Below are positions 35,697 to 43,518 of a DNA stretch of 64,000 bases, piece by piece (within the stretch, counting starts at the first letter, position 1; each line of letters begins with the position of its first letter). The notes beneath the pieces are model-generated. The model did not search any database. It was not told the origin of the DNA and saw nothing but the letters and a program-made list of their open reading frames with translations. A program made the translations under genes and the position numbers. The DNA comes from Martinezella rhizogenes (GTDB lineage Bacteria; Pseudomonadota; Alphaproteobacteria; Rhizobiales; Rhizobiaceae), in assembly GCF_007002745.1 (NCBI RefSeq), contig NZ_SGNY01000001.1, positions 1,025,927-1,089,926 of the forward strand, in the 5' to 3' direction.

Positions 35697-37318
35697 CAGT
35701 GCTGCCTTCCGTAATGGCCGTCTTCGTCATCGTCATCGACGCTGTCTTCGTTCAGTGCGCTCGCCGCCATGTAGGCGTATTCGAACCACTGCTGGCGGCT
35801 GGCGTAGTGGGCGAGAGCAAGCGCCACGGCAAAGTCGCCGTGGCGCTTCTTGTTGGTCTCACCCGTGCGGGCGTCGGGAATTTTTGGGATGCCCCTGATG
35901 ACCTTGACCAGCCGGATGTCGCCGAGGTGCTCATCATCCTTGACCAGCTCCAGCATGCCATCTTCTTCAAAGGCCGCCTTGAGAGGTGGCATGTGAAGCC
36001 GGTACCAGTCCGAATTACTGGTGAACTTGATCGGGTCGATCAGTCCGCCACCGCCTTCGGGGTCCCGGAAACCGAATATGCGGCCCATGTCCTCGGCGAC
36101 CGTCCAACCCATGCCGGTGGCGTCGAAGGCAGCGCCAACAAGCCTCGGCGCTGACTTCAAGATCATACCGGTGATCAGCTTCTGCTCATCACCTGGCACA
36201 TTGCGCATCTCGACCGTGAGGGCGCTGCGCCGGCAGAGCAGCTTGTCGATCGACAACAGCTTGGCAACGGACAAGTCGGCCACGCGGCCGAAGTCGAAAC
36301 CGAAAGCATGCTGCCGGTCCCGCCGCAGATTTTGCAGCGCTGCTGTGAGCTGAAGGAGACACGGTGCCATAAGAGTGGCGCGCTGCAGGCGGGAGAGCTG
36401 CAGATAGTTTGCGGGCAGCTCCAGCCGAATGATTGGAGCATCTTCCGGCTTCAGCGTCATGCGCGCTTCGATCAGGGGCGCGGGTAACCATGTGCCGCTG
36501 CCCTGCGTCGGGATGCAGAAAAGCTCCTCATCCGCGCCGTCACCATAAAACTTGATGATGTTCTGGCGCCAGTCGGCTTCCGCCTCGGCAGACCATTCCT
36601 TGCCGGTGACCAGACAAATACGCTCATAAAGTCCCTCGTTCAGCGCATCGTCAAAATCGATGCGGAGGTGCTTGTATGGTTTTCGCCCGGCGAGGATGTC
36701 CTGAATCTGTTCGTTGAAATGGTTATCGACGCCGTTATGGGTCGAGCAGACCACAACCTGACCGCCCCACATGAGGAAGGCGAGTGCTGCCTTGAGCAGC
36801 TCTTTAAGGTTATCAACGAACGCGGCCTCATCGATCATGACCACGCCCTGCTTGCCGCGCAGGGAGCGCGGAGCAGACGAAAGGCCGATGATCTCAAAGC
36901 CGGAAGCGAACTTGATCCGGAATGCCTGTATCGAACGCTGGCCTTCGTCGTCGCTATCGTCAAAGACCGTTTCTTCGATCTCGCCGGCAAGCTGATTAAA
37001 GGCTCGCGCCCACATTGCGCAGGCGTCGATAAATTCGCGGGTCATCTCCTGCGAATAGGAGATGTACATCACGTCCATGCCGCCGGCGGCTTTGGTGCGG
37101 GCGGCCTTCAGGACCGCATAGGACGCAAATCCCCACGTCAGACCGATACGGCGGCTTTTCTCGACAAACAGCACTTCGCAGCCGGCGCTCTCAAGCAGCC
37201 CAACCGTGCGCTGCTGATAAGGCAAGAGCGCCTTGCGGCGCTCGATGCGATCCAGCACGGCGTCCGTAGACAGACGCCGGGCCTTGATCCATTCCTCTTT
37301 CGAGATAGGCCCGCTCAT
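35693..37318 (-). CDS. Terminase large subunit (Mu gp28-like)
   Basis: A 541-residue protein. The N-terminal ATPase has a Mu-type Walker A region, VEKSRRIGLTWGFASYA (about residues 53-69), and a Walker B-like GVVMIDEAAFVDN near residue 137. The C-terminal nuclease region carries GFDFGRVADLSVAKL and FDATGMGWTVAEDM. It cuts and packages DNA by the headful way, starting at the transposed copy's left end in Mu. It overlaps the small-subunit gene by 4 bp. Confidence 0.92.
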   Translation of the reverse strand: MSGPISKEEWIKARRLSTDAVLDRIERRKALLPYQQRTVGLLESAGCEVLFVEKSRRIGLTWGFASYAVLKAARTKAAGGMDVMYISYSQEMTREFIDACAMWARAFNQLAGEIEETVFDDSDDEGQRSIQAFRIKFASGFEIIGLSSAPRSLRGKQGVVMIDEAAFVDNLKELLKAALAFLMWGGQVVVCSTHNGVDNHFNEQIQDILAGRKPYKHLRIDFDDALNEGLYERICLVTGKEWSAEAEADWRQNIIKFYGDGADEELFCIPTQGSGTWLPAPLIEARMTLKPEDAPIIRLELPANYLQLSRLQRATLMAPCLLQLTAALQNLRRDRQHAFGFDFGRVADLSVAKLLSIDKLLCRRSALTVEMRNVPGDEQKLITGMILKSAPRLVGAAFDATGMGWTVAEDMGRIFGFRDPEGGGGLIDPIKFTSNSDWYRLHMPPLKAAFEEDGMLELVKDDEHLGDIRLVKVIRGIPKIPDARTGETNKKRHGDFAVALALAHYASRQQWFEYAYMAASALNEDSVDDDDEDGHYGRQHW

Positions 37319-37902
37319 TTCGTCACTCCAAGGAATTGATCGAGAATTTCGCGCGCGCCCTGTTCGGTGATGCCTTTGCTCTTCACGACAGCGGAAATTG
37401 CCTGCTTTGCCCGCTCGGCAAGATCAGCCTCGACCTTCTGGCGACGGGCGGTCGAAACGCCCTGTGCTCGCGATGCAGAAAACAGGGCATCGGCAAGCGC
37501 CTTCGCGCCCTTCGGATCGAACCCGGCCTCGCCACCGGCCGTCACCAGTTCGAACACGAGCGTCTTGATCGCCTCGGAAGCGATCAGGGTGAGATCGTCG
37601 GAGGCGGCGGCATCGAACTTGCCGGCGAGCGTGGTGGCAATCTCCCGCGTCTGGTTGAGGCGCTGCGTCAGCGTCGCAAGCCGGATCGAATACCGGTTGA
37701 AAGCCGAAAACGAGGGGATGGTGAAATCCAGCTCGCCGCGATATTCGCGATGCACGCCCTCAAGCTTGCTGACGAAATCCTGATAGATTTCCGTCTGCGT
37801 TCTTTCACGCTTCTGCAGCTCCTCGGCCGCCCATGCGACGGCGTCGGCGCAGGCGTCGGGCAGCAGCTCGATTCCGGACAGGCGGCCACGTCCCATCATC
37901 AC
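37315..37902 (-). CDS. Small terminase-like protein (Mu gp27-like, DUF3486)
   Basis: A 195-residue helical protein starting MMMGRGRLSGIELLPDACADAVAWAAEEL. It contains LDFTIPSFSAFNRYSIRLATL (about 58-78), typical of DUF3486. It sits directly upstream of the large subunit and is presumed to be the small terminase. It overlaps both neighbours by 4 bp. Confidence 0.9.
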   Translation of the reverse strand: MMMGRGRLSGIELLPDACADAVAWAAEELQKRERTQTEIYQDFVSKLEGVHREYRGELDFTIPSFSAFNRYSIRLATLTQRLNQTREIATTLAGKFDAAASDDLTLIASEAIKTLVFELVTAGGEAGFDPKGAKALADALFSASRAQGVSTARRQKVEADLAERAKQAISAVVKSKGITEQGAREILDQFLGVTK

Positions 37903-38198
37903 ACCGCCGGCGAAGGACGCTTCACGCCTTCGAGGATGGCCCGGCGCTCGACGTGATCGATACCGAGGCGGGTGATTTCAGCGATGAGAACGGTTCCGGC
38001 TTCGGTGTTGCGGACAGCACCGATGTCCGCCAGATAGCGAAGCTGCTGGCGAATCCATTCCCGCGATCGGCGATGGGCGAAGGTTTCGAGCACCGTTGAA
38101 AGGATGCTCTCGTTAAGGCGGCCATCAGGCTGGTCGTTCAAAGCCCGCAAAATGACGAGGCGAGCATCAACGGTAAGATGCTGGTTATAGTCGCTCAT
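37899..38198 (-). CDS. Mu gp26-like winged-helix protein
   Basis: A 99-residue protein with a compact winged-helix layout: DARLVILRALNDQPDGRLNESILSTVLE, then RRSREWIRQQLRYLADIGAV and a beta wing TEAGTVLIAEITRLG. This is the gp26/VpaChn25_0724-type protein that lies before the small terminase. It may bind DNA during packaging; the function is not established. Confidence 0.82.
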   Translation of the reverse strand: MSDYNQHLTVDARLVILRALNDQPDGRLNESILSTVLETFAHRRSREWIRQQLRYLADIGAVRNTEAGTVLIAEITRLGIDHVERRAILEGVKRPSPAV

Positions 38199-38560
38199 GC
38201 TGCCGCATTACCTTTCAGTAAAAAGTCCTCGACGCGATTGACGGTGCGCGCCACGCCGATCTGGCTTTCCTCCATCCGCCCGATTTTGCCGCTCAGTTCC
38301 GAGATCGACAGACGCATTTCCATGACGGCTTTCGCGTCGGGCAGATGCTTCATGTCGCTTTCGAGAGCTTGCGTTCGCTGGCCGAGAGCGGTGATTGCCG
38401 CCATCATCGTCTTCTTTTCTTCAGCGTCCTGCCGGCGGAACTCGGCCAGATCGCTGGCGGTCTTCTTCGCGCCGGAAGTCAGCCACAGCCAAATGGTCGC
38501 TCCGACCGAAATCACGAGCGACACCAGCCCGAGCCAAGACCTTAGGTTTTCCATGTCCAT
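38195..38560 (-). CDS. Mu gp25-like membrane protein (DUF2730)
   Basis: 121 residues from ATG 38560. The N-terminal transmembrane helix (LRSWLGLVSLVISVGATIWLWL) is followed by a long coiled coil (AEFRRQDAEEKKTMMAAITALGQR...). This is DUF2730. The start codon shares its first base with the stop of the zinc-finger gene (TGATG), which fixes it by coupling. Possibly a spanin-like or membrane partner for lysis, by position. Confidence 0.85.
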   Translation of the reverse strand: MDMENLRSWLGLVSLVISVGATIWLWLTSGAKKTASDLAEFRRQDAEEKKTMMAAITALGQRTQALESDMKHLPDAKAVMEMRLSISELSGKIGRMEESQIGVARTVNRVEDFLLKGNAAA

Positions 38561-38784
38561 CACCGGTACCTTTGTTTCTGTTCGTGTTTGGTCTGGCACC
38601 GGATGCACCGGGTGGCGGACGGAAGGGCGAGACGGCGCTCGCGGGGAATGTCGTTCGGGCAGTCTTCGCACTGGATGGTGCCGACGCTGCGCAATGAGAG
38701 GGAGGCAGCGGCGATGCCTGCCTCCCGTTCCTGCTCGGCCCGCATGTCGGCCTGTTCGAAAGCAGCATTTCCACCGAAGTTCAT
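38560..38784 (-). CDS. DksA/TraR-type zinc finger protein
   Basis: A 74-residue protein with a coiled N-terminus (QADMRAEQEREAGIAA) and the finger CEDC...CIRC at residues 39-63 (CEDCPNDIPRERRLALPSATRCIRC). This is the TraR/DksA class, which binds RNA polymerase in its secondary channel. Phage copies lie in the same lysis-to-packaging slot in many Mu-like phages. Its start overlaps the holin stop as ATGA, and its stop overlaps the next start as TGATG. Confidence 0.9.
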   Translation of the reverse strand: MNFGGNAAFEQADMRAEQEREAGIAAASLSLRSVGTIQCEDCPNDIPRERRLALPSATRCIRCQTKHEQKQRYR

Positions 38785-39314
38785 GGGGTGCGCTTCCAAG
38801 TCTTGACCGCTTCCACCGCCTGCTTTCCGAACTCCTTCAGCGTATGGCCGCCCATGTAGAGGGAGATGAACCAGCCGGTCAGCGTCATCAGCGTGGTGTT
38901 GTCGATCGGCTCGATATGAATGCCGAAGACGCGCAGAACCGGGAAAAGCAGGAAGGCGCAAATCCACAGAAACGCAAGCAGATACATCCAGCCCCAGCGC
39001 CAAGCGCTCTGCCAGAAGCCCTCGGCCTGCTCGGCCTGGAGAAGTGCAAACTGCCCCTGAAGGCCCTTTTCATAGAGGGCGATCAACTCCGGCATATTGG
39101 CATTGACCTCACTGACGGCATTGCCGAGTTCCGCCCCATCGACGGACGGCAAGGCTTCCGGCTCGACACCGAGACGCTCGGCAACCTGATCGACCACGGT
39201 ACCAGCGAGCGTCCCGGCAAGCCCGCCGACATGCTTCTCCAGCACGCCCTTGATGATGGGAGCGCCAACTTTCGTGGCGGCCGCGATGAGAATGGAGGTG
39301 ATGGCTGCGCTCAT
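38781..39314 (-). CDS. Holin-like membrane protein (3TM holin family)
   Basis: 177 residues from ATG 39314. It has an amphipathic N-terminal part, a middle helix rich in Gln/Glu, then two clear membrane segments (WGWMYLLAFLWICAFLLFPVL, about 108-128, and TLMTLTGWFISLYMGG, about 141-156). The AEQAEGFWQSAWRWGWMYLLAFLW stretch is like the gene-transfer-agent 3TM holin family. It lies directly after the endolysin gene, which supports a lysis role. Confidence 0.8.
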   Translation of the reverse strand: MSAAITSILIAAATKVGAPIIKGVLEKHVGGLAGTLAGTVVDQVAERLGVEPEALPSVDGAELGNAVSEVNANMPELIALYEKGLQGQFALLQAEQAEGFWQSAWRWGWMYLLAFLWICAFLLFPVLRVFGIHIEPIDNTTLMTLTGWFISLYMGGHTLKEFGKQAVEAVKTWKRTP

Positions 39315-39315
39315 G

Positions 39316-40287
39316 TCAGAAGCTCCGCAGCCAGCTCGCAAGACGCGGGGCCTTGTCGGCAACGCGAACGGCGATGATGTCACGGTACTGGTAAGCCTGC
39401 CATGCGAGATAGGCGACCGCGAGAACGGCAATGCCGCCGCCCACCCATGAAGCGAGATGATCGGGAACAGCGGAGGTCGGATCGACCGGCGCTGGCGTGG
39501 TCACCGTGCTGACGACCTGATCGCCAGCCGCGACGGTGGTGCTGGCAGCGGTCGTTACCGTGCCAGTCTTTGCCTTGCGGCGGGCGTCCAGTTCGCGCTG
39601 CAGGGTGGACAGCGTGGCTCGGCCGATCCTGCCATCAATGGTGAGGTCATAGGCCTTCTGGAACGTCTCGACTGCCGATCGCAGGATTTTGCCAGTGGCG
39701 AGGCCAGCATCAAAGCCGATGCTGGTGAAAGCCTTCCTGATGTCCTCGATTTCCGAGGGCGTTACCGACACCACAAAGACCGCAAACCGCGTGGTCTCGG
39801 AAGTGGGCGTCAGTCCGACGACATTGATGTCGGCAGGATACTTTCCGAGCAGCAGGATGTCGGCCTCTTCGGCACGGCGGCGCTCAAGGCCGCGTAGTAC
39901 CTTACCGCCGGCCTTCTTCCAGAGGCCGAGCCGCTGGCGCGTTTCGGCAGGTTTTCCGGCAAGGTACGATTTCACCCAAGATGCCTTGAGGATCGCGCCC
40001 GTGTTCCAGTCGAAAGACACGCCGGCGTCGATCGCCTGTTCGCTGGCGCTTGCGCCGAGAGCCTTGACCACACGGGGCATGTAGTTTCGATCGACGGCAA
40101 GATCGAAAAGCCGATCGTTCTCCGCCTCGGTAATGACCATGCCGGCTTTCGGCACGATAACACCGGAGTCGGCGGTCAGGCCGGCACCGATCGTCCATTT
40201 GCCGACAGCATCACGATAGGCCTTTCTGACAACACCTTCGCGGGTGTAGATATATCTCCGCCCTCGCGGGCTGACGTTTCGAGGCAT
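39316..40287 (-). CDS. Endolysin: GH24 lysozyme with peptidoglycan-binding domain and membrane anchor
   Basis: A 323-residue protein. The lysozyme domain has E17, D26 and T32 in TREGVVRKAYRDAVGKWTIGAG. A peptidoglycan-binding-like segment follows (SIGFDAGLATGKILRSAVETFQKAYDLTIDGRIG), then a Thr/Val-rich linker and a C-terminal membrane helix (GGGIAVLAVAYLAWQAYQY). The C-terminal anchor is unusual: many GH24 enzymes have an N-terminal signal-anchor instead. It is the first gene of the late block after the Mor-type promoter. Confidence 0.9.
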   Translation of the reverse strand: MPRNVSPRGRRYIYTREGVVRKAYRDAVGKWTIGAGLTADSGVIVPKAGMVITEAENDRLFDLAVDRNYMPRVVKALGASASEQAIDAGVSFDWNTGAILKASWVKSYLAGKPAETRQRLGLWKKAGGKVLRGLERRRAEEADILLLGKYPADINVVGLTPTSETTRFAVFVVSVTPSEIEDIRKAFTSIGFDAGLATGKILRSAVETFQKAYDLTIDGRIGRATLSTLQRELDARRKAKTGTVTTAASTTVAAGDQVVSTVTTPAPVDPTSAVPDHLASWVGGGIAVLAVAYLAWQAYQYRDIIAVRVADKAPRLASWLRSF

Positions 40288-40323
40288 GAAAAAAGCTCCA
40301 GACGCGGATTGCGAACTGGAGCG

Positions 40324-40367
40324 ACTATGCGTTTTTCAGGATGAGCGCCGGGGCTGACAGGCGTCAG
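40324..40367 (-). promoter_or_regulatory. Late promoter after mor (inferred Mor-type site)
   Basis: The dyad CTGACAGGCGTCAG (40354-40367) has a -10-like CATAGT centred 34 bp downstream (40324-40329). It lies in the gap between the Mor-family stop (40375) and the endolysin start (40287). It would drive the lysis-packaging-portal operon down to 32776. The lack of a -35 box suggests a need for an activator. Confidence 0.7.
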
Positions 40368-40374
40368 GCCCAAG

Positions 40375-40770
40375 TTAGAAGAGACTATCTTGGCCGTCAT
40401 CTTCCTCTGCTTTCATGCGCCAAATCGTCCTTTCATGCAAGCCCGCAAGGCGTGCGGCCTCTCTGGCGCTCTTGCCTTCAGCCAGCGCCTGACGCGCTTT
40501 TCGGCGGGCATTCCTCATCACAGAAACAGGTCCAAGGGGAACGACCTCTTTGCTGATGCCCTTTAAACGGCCTTCAGCGTCGAGGGTTGCGAGGCCACGG
40601 CAAATCTTATCGGCCGTTTCGAGGCCGACCAGCGTCGTCAGCCAGTGATCCGGTTCGGCGCGGGGCGGAATAGAGACGCGGGTGCCGCCATGGCTTTGTG
40701 CGATCTCAAGGGCGACGGTTGCGCCGGCGATATCGGCGATGTCGCCAAGGATGCCCGGAAGCGTGCTCAT
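40375..40770 (-). CDS. mor: Mor-family transcriptional activator
   Basis: A 131-residue protein with the Mor/C pattern: an N-terminal dimer domain (LPGILGDIADIAGATVALEIAQ; TLVGLETADKICRGLATLD) and a C-terminal helix-turn-helix (GKSAREAARLAGLHERTIWRMK, about residues 98-119). In Mu this family turns on middle and late transcription by binding dyads just upstream of -35-less promoters. Here one activator seems to serve all late operons, because I see no separate C gene. It directly precedes the endolysin promoter. Confidence 0.9.
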   Translation of the reverse strand: MSTLPGILGDIADIAGATVALEIAQSHGGTRVSIPPRAEPDHWLTTLVGLETADKICRGLATLDAEGRLKGISKEVVPLGPVSVMRNARRKARQALAEGKSAREAARLAGLHERTIWRMKAEEDDGQDSLF

Positions 40771-41033
40771 GTCGAGTCACCGCCTTTGTTTCTCAGGTCG
40801 CGGGAATGCCACTCGCGATGCAAGACTGTCGTTACGGTGTTACCCTGAAGCACAAGCTTGACGCCTTCGACCGTAACGCCGCTCGCACCGGCCTTGACGC
40901 CGTTGGTCACAAGTGCTGCGATGTGCTTCCGGAAATGAAGCACATCCAGACCGTGCGCCCGCTCCAGATACCGAATGAGCGCATGATCGGTTACGATGAT
41001 CTCCAAGGATGGCGCTGCACTGTCATCGGCCAT
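40767..41033 (-). CDS. Small hypothetical early protein (RelE-fold-like)
   Basis: An 88-residue protein whose first half reads IIVTDHALIRYLERAHGLDVLHFRKHI and whose last third is a two-strand beta hairpin (VKLVLQGNTVTTVLHREWH). The DHAxxRxxER-helix-then-strands plan recalls RelE/HigB-type or DUF4258-like small nucleases. The similarity is weak and by eye. It overlaps mor by 4 bp. No antitoxin-like partner is seen next to it. Confidence 0.6.
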   Translation of the reverse strand: MADDSAAPSLEIIVTDHALIRYLERAHGLDVLHFRKHIAALVTNGVKAGASGVTVEGVKLVLQGNTVTTVLHREWHSRDLRNKGGDST

Positions 41034-41238
41034 GATTGATCCTGTTCGAAATTCTCAGTTGTTCTTCGGTCAGCGCTTTGAGCCGCACTTCCAGCTCGAT
41101 ACGTTTGTGTGAAAATCGCGGGAGCTTGGCAGCGCGTGCCGCCAGTTCGTCCCGCTTTGCCTGCAGAACGTCTATCTCCCGCTGCTCCGGCCAGCCGAAG
41201 AGCGGCATGACGGTCATGGGAGAGACGTCCCGGTTCAT
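41023..41238 (-). CDS. Small coiled-coil early protein
   Basis: A 71-residue mainly helical, charged protein (REIDVLQAKRDELAARAAKLP; RIELEVRLKALTEEQLRISNRIN). It overlaps the upstream gene by 4 bp and the downstream gene by 11 bp, in a chain typical of phage early operons. The family is not recognised. Confidence 0.65.
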   Translation of the reverse strand: MNRDVSPMTVMPLFGWPEQREIDVLQAKRDELAARAAKLPRFSHKRIELEVRLKALTEEQLRISNRINHGR

Positions 41239-41684
41239 GGCGTCGGTGCCTCCGGTTGCCAGCGGATCAGAACGCCGGTGAACTTCGAGACGCCCGGATG
41301 GTTTTTCATCCAGAACCGGCCCATCGTCTCCCGTGCTGTCCGGCCGTAGAGCTTGGCCGGATAGCTGTTGCCGAGCAGCTCGGGCGCGAAGCCGTCGCGG
41401 CGGGCGAATGCCTCGACCTCGGTCCTGTGCAGATGCACGCCAGCGATGACGATGCTGGCGATCAGCTCATTGATGAGGTCGCTCACCACGATCTCGATCG
41501 GAACGACATGCGTGCAGACCGGATCGGCAATGATCTTGCGGCAATACTTGGTGCGCATGGCCTCGTAGAGCTGGACGCGCTCACCCGGCCGGGCATGGCG
41601 GGCGCGGTCACCGCGCACCGTCTGCCGCTTGTGGCCGCTCTCGATATGGCCGCTGAAGAAGGGTTTGAAACCGTAGGCGACCAT
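41235..41684 (-). CDS. ASCH-like domain protein
   Basis: 149 residues from ATG 41684, chosen because this ATG overlaps the GemA gene end; the open frame extends to 41759. FKPFFSGHIESGHKRQTVRG at the start and PGERVQLYEAMRTKYCRKIIADPVCTHVVPIEIV match the ASCH beta-barrel pattern (PUA-like, RNA or modified nucleotide binding). The conserved G-x-K/R-R turn is visible. Substrate unknown; it may act on tRNA or modified bases. Confidence 0.7.
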   Translation of the reverse strand: MVAYGFKPFFSGHIESGHKRQTVRGDRARHARPGERVQLYEAMRTKYCRKIIADPVCTHVVPIEIVVSDLINELIASIVIAGVHLHRTEVEAFARRDGFAPELLGNSYPAKLYGRTARETMGRFWMKNHPGVSKFTGVLIRWQPEAPTP

Positions 41685-42334
41685 CACGCGCTCGCCTTTG
41701 TCTTTGGTGCACGGCGGCCGCGAATAAGCTTGCCGTAGTAATCCATGACCGTGATCCATTCTTTGTCGGTCACGTTCCTATAGGTGATGTCCTGATCGAG
41801 AATGCCGGTCACTGAAGGCCAGAAACCGTCACAGAGCATGGATTTCAGCATGGCGTGCTGCGCGATCGCGATCTTGTAACCGTAACGCATGGTGTACGCT
41901 TCGCAGGGCTTGCGATCGCCCCACACAACGCCGGCCTCGCGGGCGATCCAGCTTTTCAGGGCTTCGACAACCGCCCTGGCATCGTCGGCGTTGTTGACCC
42001 ACCGGCCGCTGTCGAGACCGGTCTGGCGCTTGACGAACGCCTCCAGCGCCCGGTCTTCGCGGTCCTCGACTATACCGAGATTGTAGGCTGCGATCCACAG
42101 CGACTGCATCTTCGGCGCATAGCGGCCGTCGAGGCGACGGCGACCATTGCGGCGCACGGCCACCGGCTTGTAGCCGAGGCGGCGCAGTTCCTTCATGACG
42201 GCGTCTTGCTGCGGCGGCGTCATCAGGGAAAGGCGAGATTGCCCTGTAACGCGAGAGTAAATCTCGCGCTGGGCGTCTTCCTCAGTGATACCGAGCTGGC
42301 GGAAACCGCCGAAAATTGCACGTTGAATGCTCAT
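41684..42334 (-). CDS. gemA: GemA-like regulatory protein (Mu gp16, DUF1018)
   Basis: A 216-residue protein with the GemA start AIFGGFRQLGITEEDAQREIYSRVTG and LMTPPQQDAVMKELRRLGYKP, then two helical domains. In Mu, GemA raises host topoisomerase/replication gene expression and affects supercoiling. It lies in the usual middle of the early operon. The gene name is by family. Confidence 0.88.
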   Translation of the reverse strand: MSIQRAIFGGFRQLGITEEDAQREIYSRVTGQSRLSLMTPPQQDAVMKELRRLGYKPVAVRRNGRRRLDGRYAPKMQSLWIAAYNLGIVEDREDRALEAFVKRQTGLDSGRWVNNADDARAVVEALKSWIAREAGVVWGDRKPCEAYTMRYGYKIAIAQHAMLKSMLCDGFWPSVTGILDQDITYRNVTDKEWITVMDYYGKLIRGRRAPKTKASA

Positions 42335-42909
42335 GCTGCTTCTCCAAATTTTCCGGTTTCATCACCCCATGCGGTCCAACCCTTGCGGTTAGTCCGGCTG
42401 AAAAGCTCAAGCCGCCGGGCGTTCGGCATCAGCTTTTCGGCCTGCCGATAGCCTTCCTCGGGCTTGCGGGAGTGGCCACGGACCACGCCCCGGAATGAGG
42501 AGCGAACAGACTTCGTGGTTTTCGGCTCGCCGCGTTTGCCGATCAGGTAAGGTTCGTTGGATGTGCGTAAGACGTAGCCCGGCCCGAACGCCTGTTTCCC
42601 GTTCTTCGTGATCTTCTCCCACGAACCCGCCGAGACAAAATTAAAGCCCCACGCGAGCAGAACCTCATAGGCCTGAAAGACCATAGGATTGGTTGCCCAA
42701 AGCCATAGGAGGCAATTTTCCGAGGCAAGATCGAGAACTGGCATGGCTTTGATCTGATCGAGCGACATGCAGTTGTAATGAGCCTGCGCGGACTTGCCTT
42801 CGCCCTTCTCCGACCGAAGCTTATATAGCCACGGCGGGTCGGCCATGATGAGGTCGAAGGAGAATGGCGGGAGGTCACCAAACGGCCAGAGTTCGGGAAA
42901 CAGTCTCAC
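42331..42909 (-). CDS. MT-A70 family adenine methyltransferase
   Basis: 192 residues from GTG 42909, which overlaps the upstream stop as GTGA; the open frame continues 26 codons further up to 42987. It has a catalytic DPPW at residues 24-27 (FDLIMADPPWLYKL) and the MT-A70 pattern (LASENCLLWLWATNPM; VRGHSRKPEEGY). It methylates adenine N6 in DNA or RNA. It is the second adenine methylase of the prophage, in an early position. Confidence 0.88.
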   Translation of the reverse strand: MRLFPELWPFGDLPPFSFDLIMADPPWLYKLRSEKGEGKSAQAHYNCMSLDQIKAMPVLDLASENCLLWLWATNPMVFQAYEVLLAWGFNFVSAGSWEKITKNGKQAFGPGYVLRTSNEPYLIGKRGEPKTTKSVRSSFRGVVRGHSRKPEEGYRQAEKLMPNARRLELFSRTNRKGWTAWGDETGKFGEAA

Positions 42910-43154
42910 TGGATCGACCCTCCGCCGTAAGCGCGGTCGCCGTTCTCGCGGGCATAGTCGACAGTATTCAGAATGGTGTTCGCCCAAAACTGTGCGTTGC
43001 CAACAGGATCGTCCGACTGGCTGACCGCATGCGAAATGATGGACACCATGGCGGTCAGAACATTGTCGGCGCTGTGGGGCTGAATGACCGCGATGATTTT
43101 AAGCGCGATCGCCACCTGCTCATCTGAAAGGGGGTGATTTTGGATTTCGGTCAT
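42906..43154 (-). CDS. Small hypothetical early protein (82 aa)
   Basis: 82 residues from ATG 43154 (MTEIQNHPLSDEQVAIALKIIAVIQPH), mostly helical. Its start overlaps the stop of the 23-residue membrane peptide gene (ATGA), and its stop overlaps the GTG of the methylase. The chain fixes the boundaries well. The family is not recognised. Confidence 0.75.
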   Translation of the reverse strand: MTEIQNHPLSDEQVAIALKIIAVIQPHSADNVLTAMVSIISHAVSQSDDPVGNAQFWANTILNTVDYARENGDRAYGGGSIQ

Positions 43155-43222
43155 CGATCGGCTCCCATGAGATCGCAAATGACAAGAAGAAGGATGAAGC
43201 TCGCAAACAGGAGCACCGTCAT
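43151..43222 (-). CDS. 23-residue membrane microprotein
   Basis: ATG 43222 to TGA 43151 encodes a single hydrophobic helix (VLLFASFILLLVICDLM) with a short polar end. Both ends are ATGA overlaps with neighbouring early genes (stop at 43219 upstream, ATG 43154 downstream), so it is built into the coupled chain. GGAGGAG lies about 10 bases before its start. Its size is below usual gene-calling limits. Function unknown. Confidence 0.7.
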   Translation of the reverse strand: MTVLLFASFILLLVICDLMGADR

Positions 43223-43518
43223 TGCCGCGCTCCTCCGATAATGATCGTCTCGACAGGCGCCATCGGCCGCGTGGCGGCTTGAGCGAGCGCGAGGGATACT
43301 GCGCGATCGAGCTGGTCACGGAACATTTTGCGGTGACGGCGATCGGATATTGAGGCCAGAACCTCCGCGATGTTGGTGGCAAGCGCGCCGCCAACCGCAT
43401 TCAGGATCGGGACATCGAACTGTTCACCGGTCTCGATGATCGCCTTGTGGATCGCATCGGCGAGTATCTGCGACTGGCGGGCTTCCTCAGCCTTTGCCTT
43501 GGCAATAGCGTCATTCAT
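43219..43518 (-). CDS. Small hypothetical early protein (99 aa)
   Basis: 99 residues from ATG 43518 (GTG 43527 is a second candidate). Helical, with NDAIAKAKAEEARQSQILADAIHKAI at the start and the C-terminal PVETIIIGGARQ. It overlaps the previous gene by 8 bp and the microprotein by 4 bp. No family recognised. Confidence 0.7.
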   Translation of the reverse strand: MNDAIAKAKAEEARQSQILADAIHKAIIETGEQFDVPILNAVGGALATNIAEVLASISDRRHRKMFRDQLDRAVSLALAQAATRPMAPVETIIIGGARQ

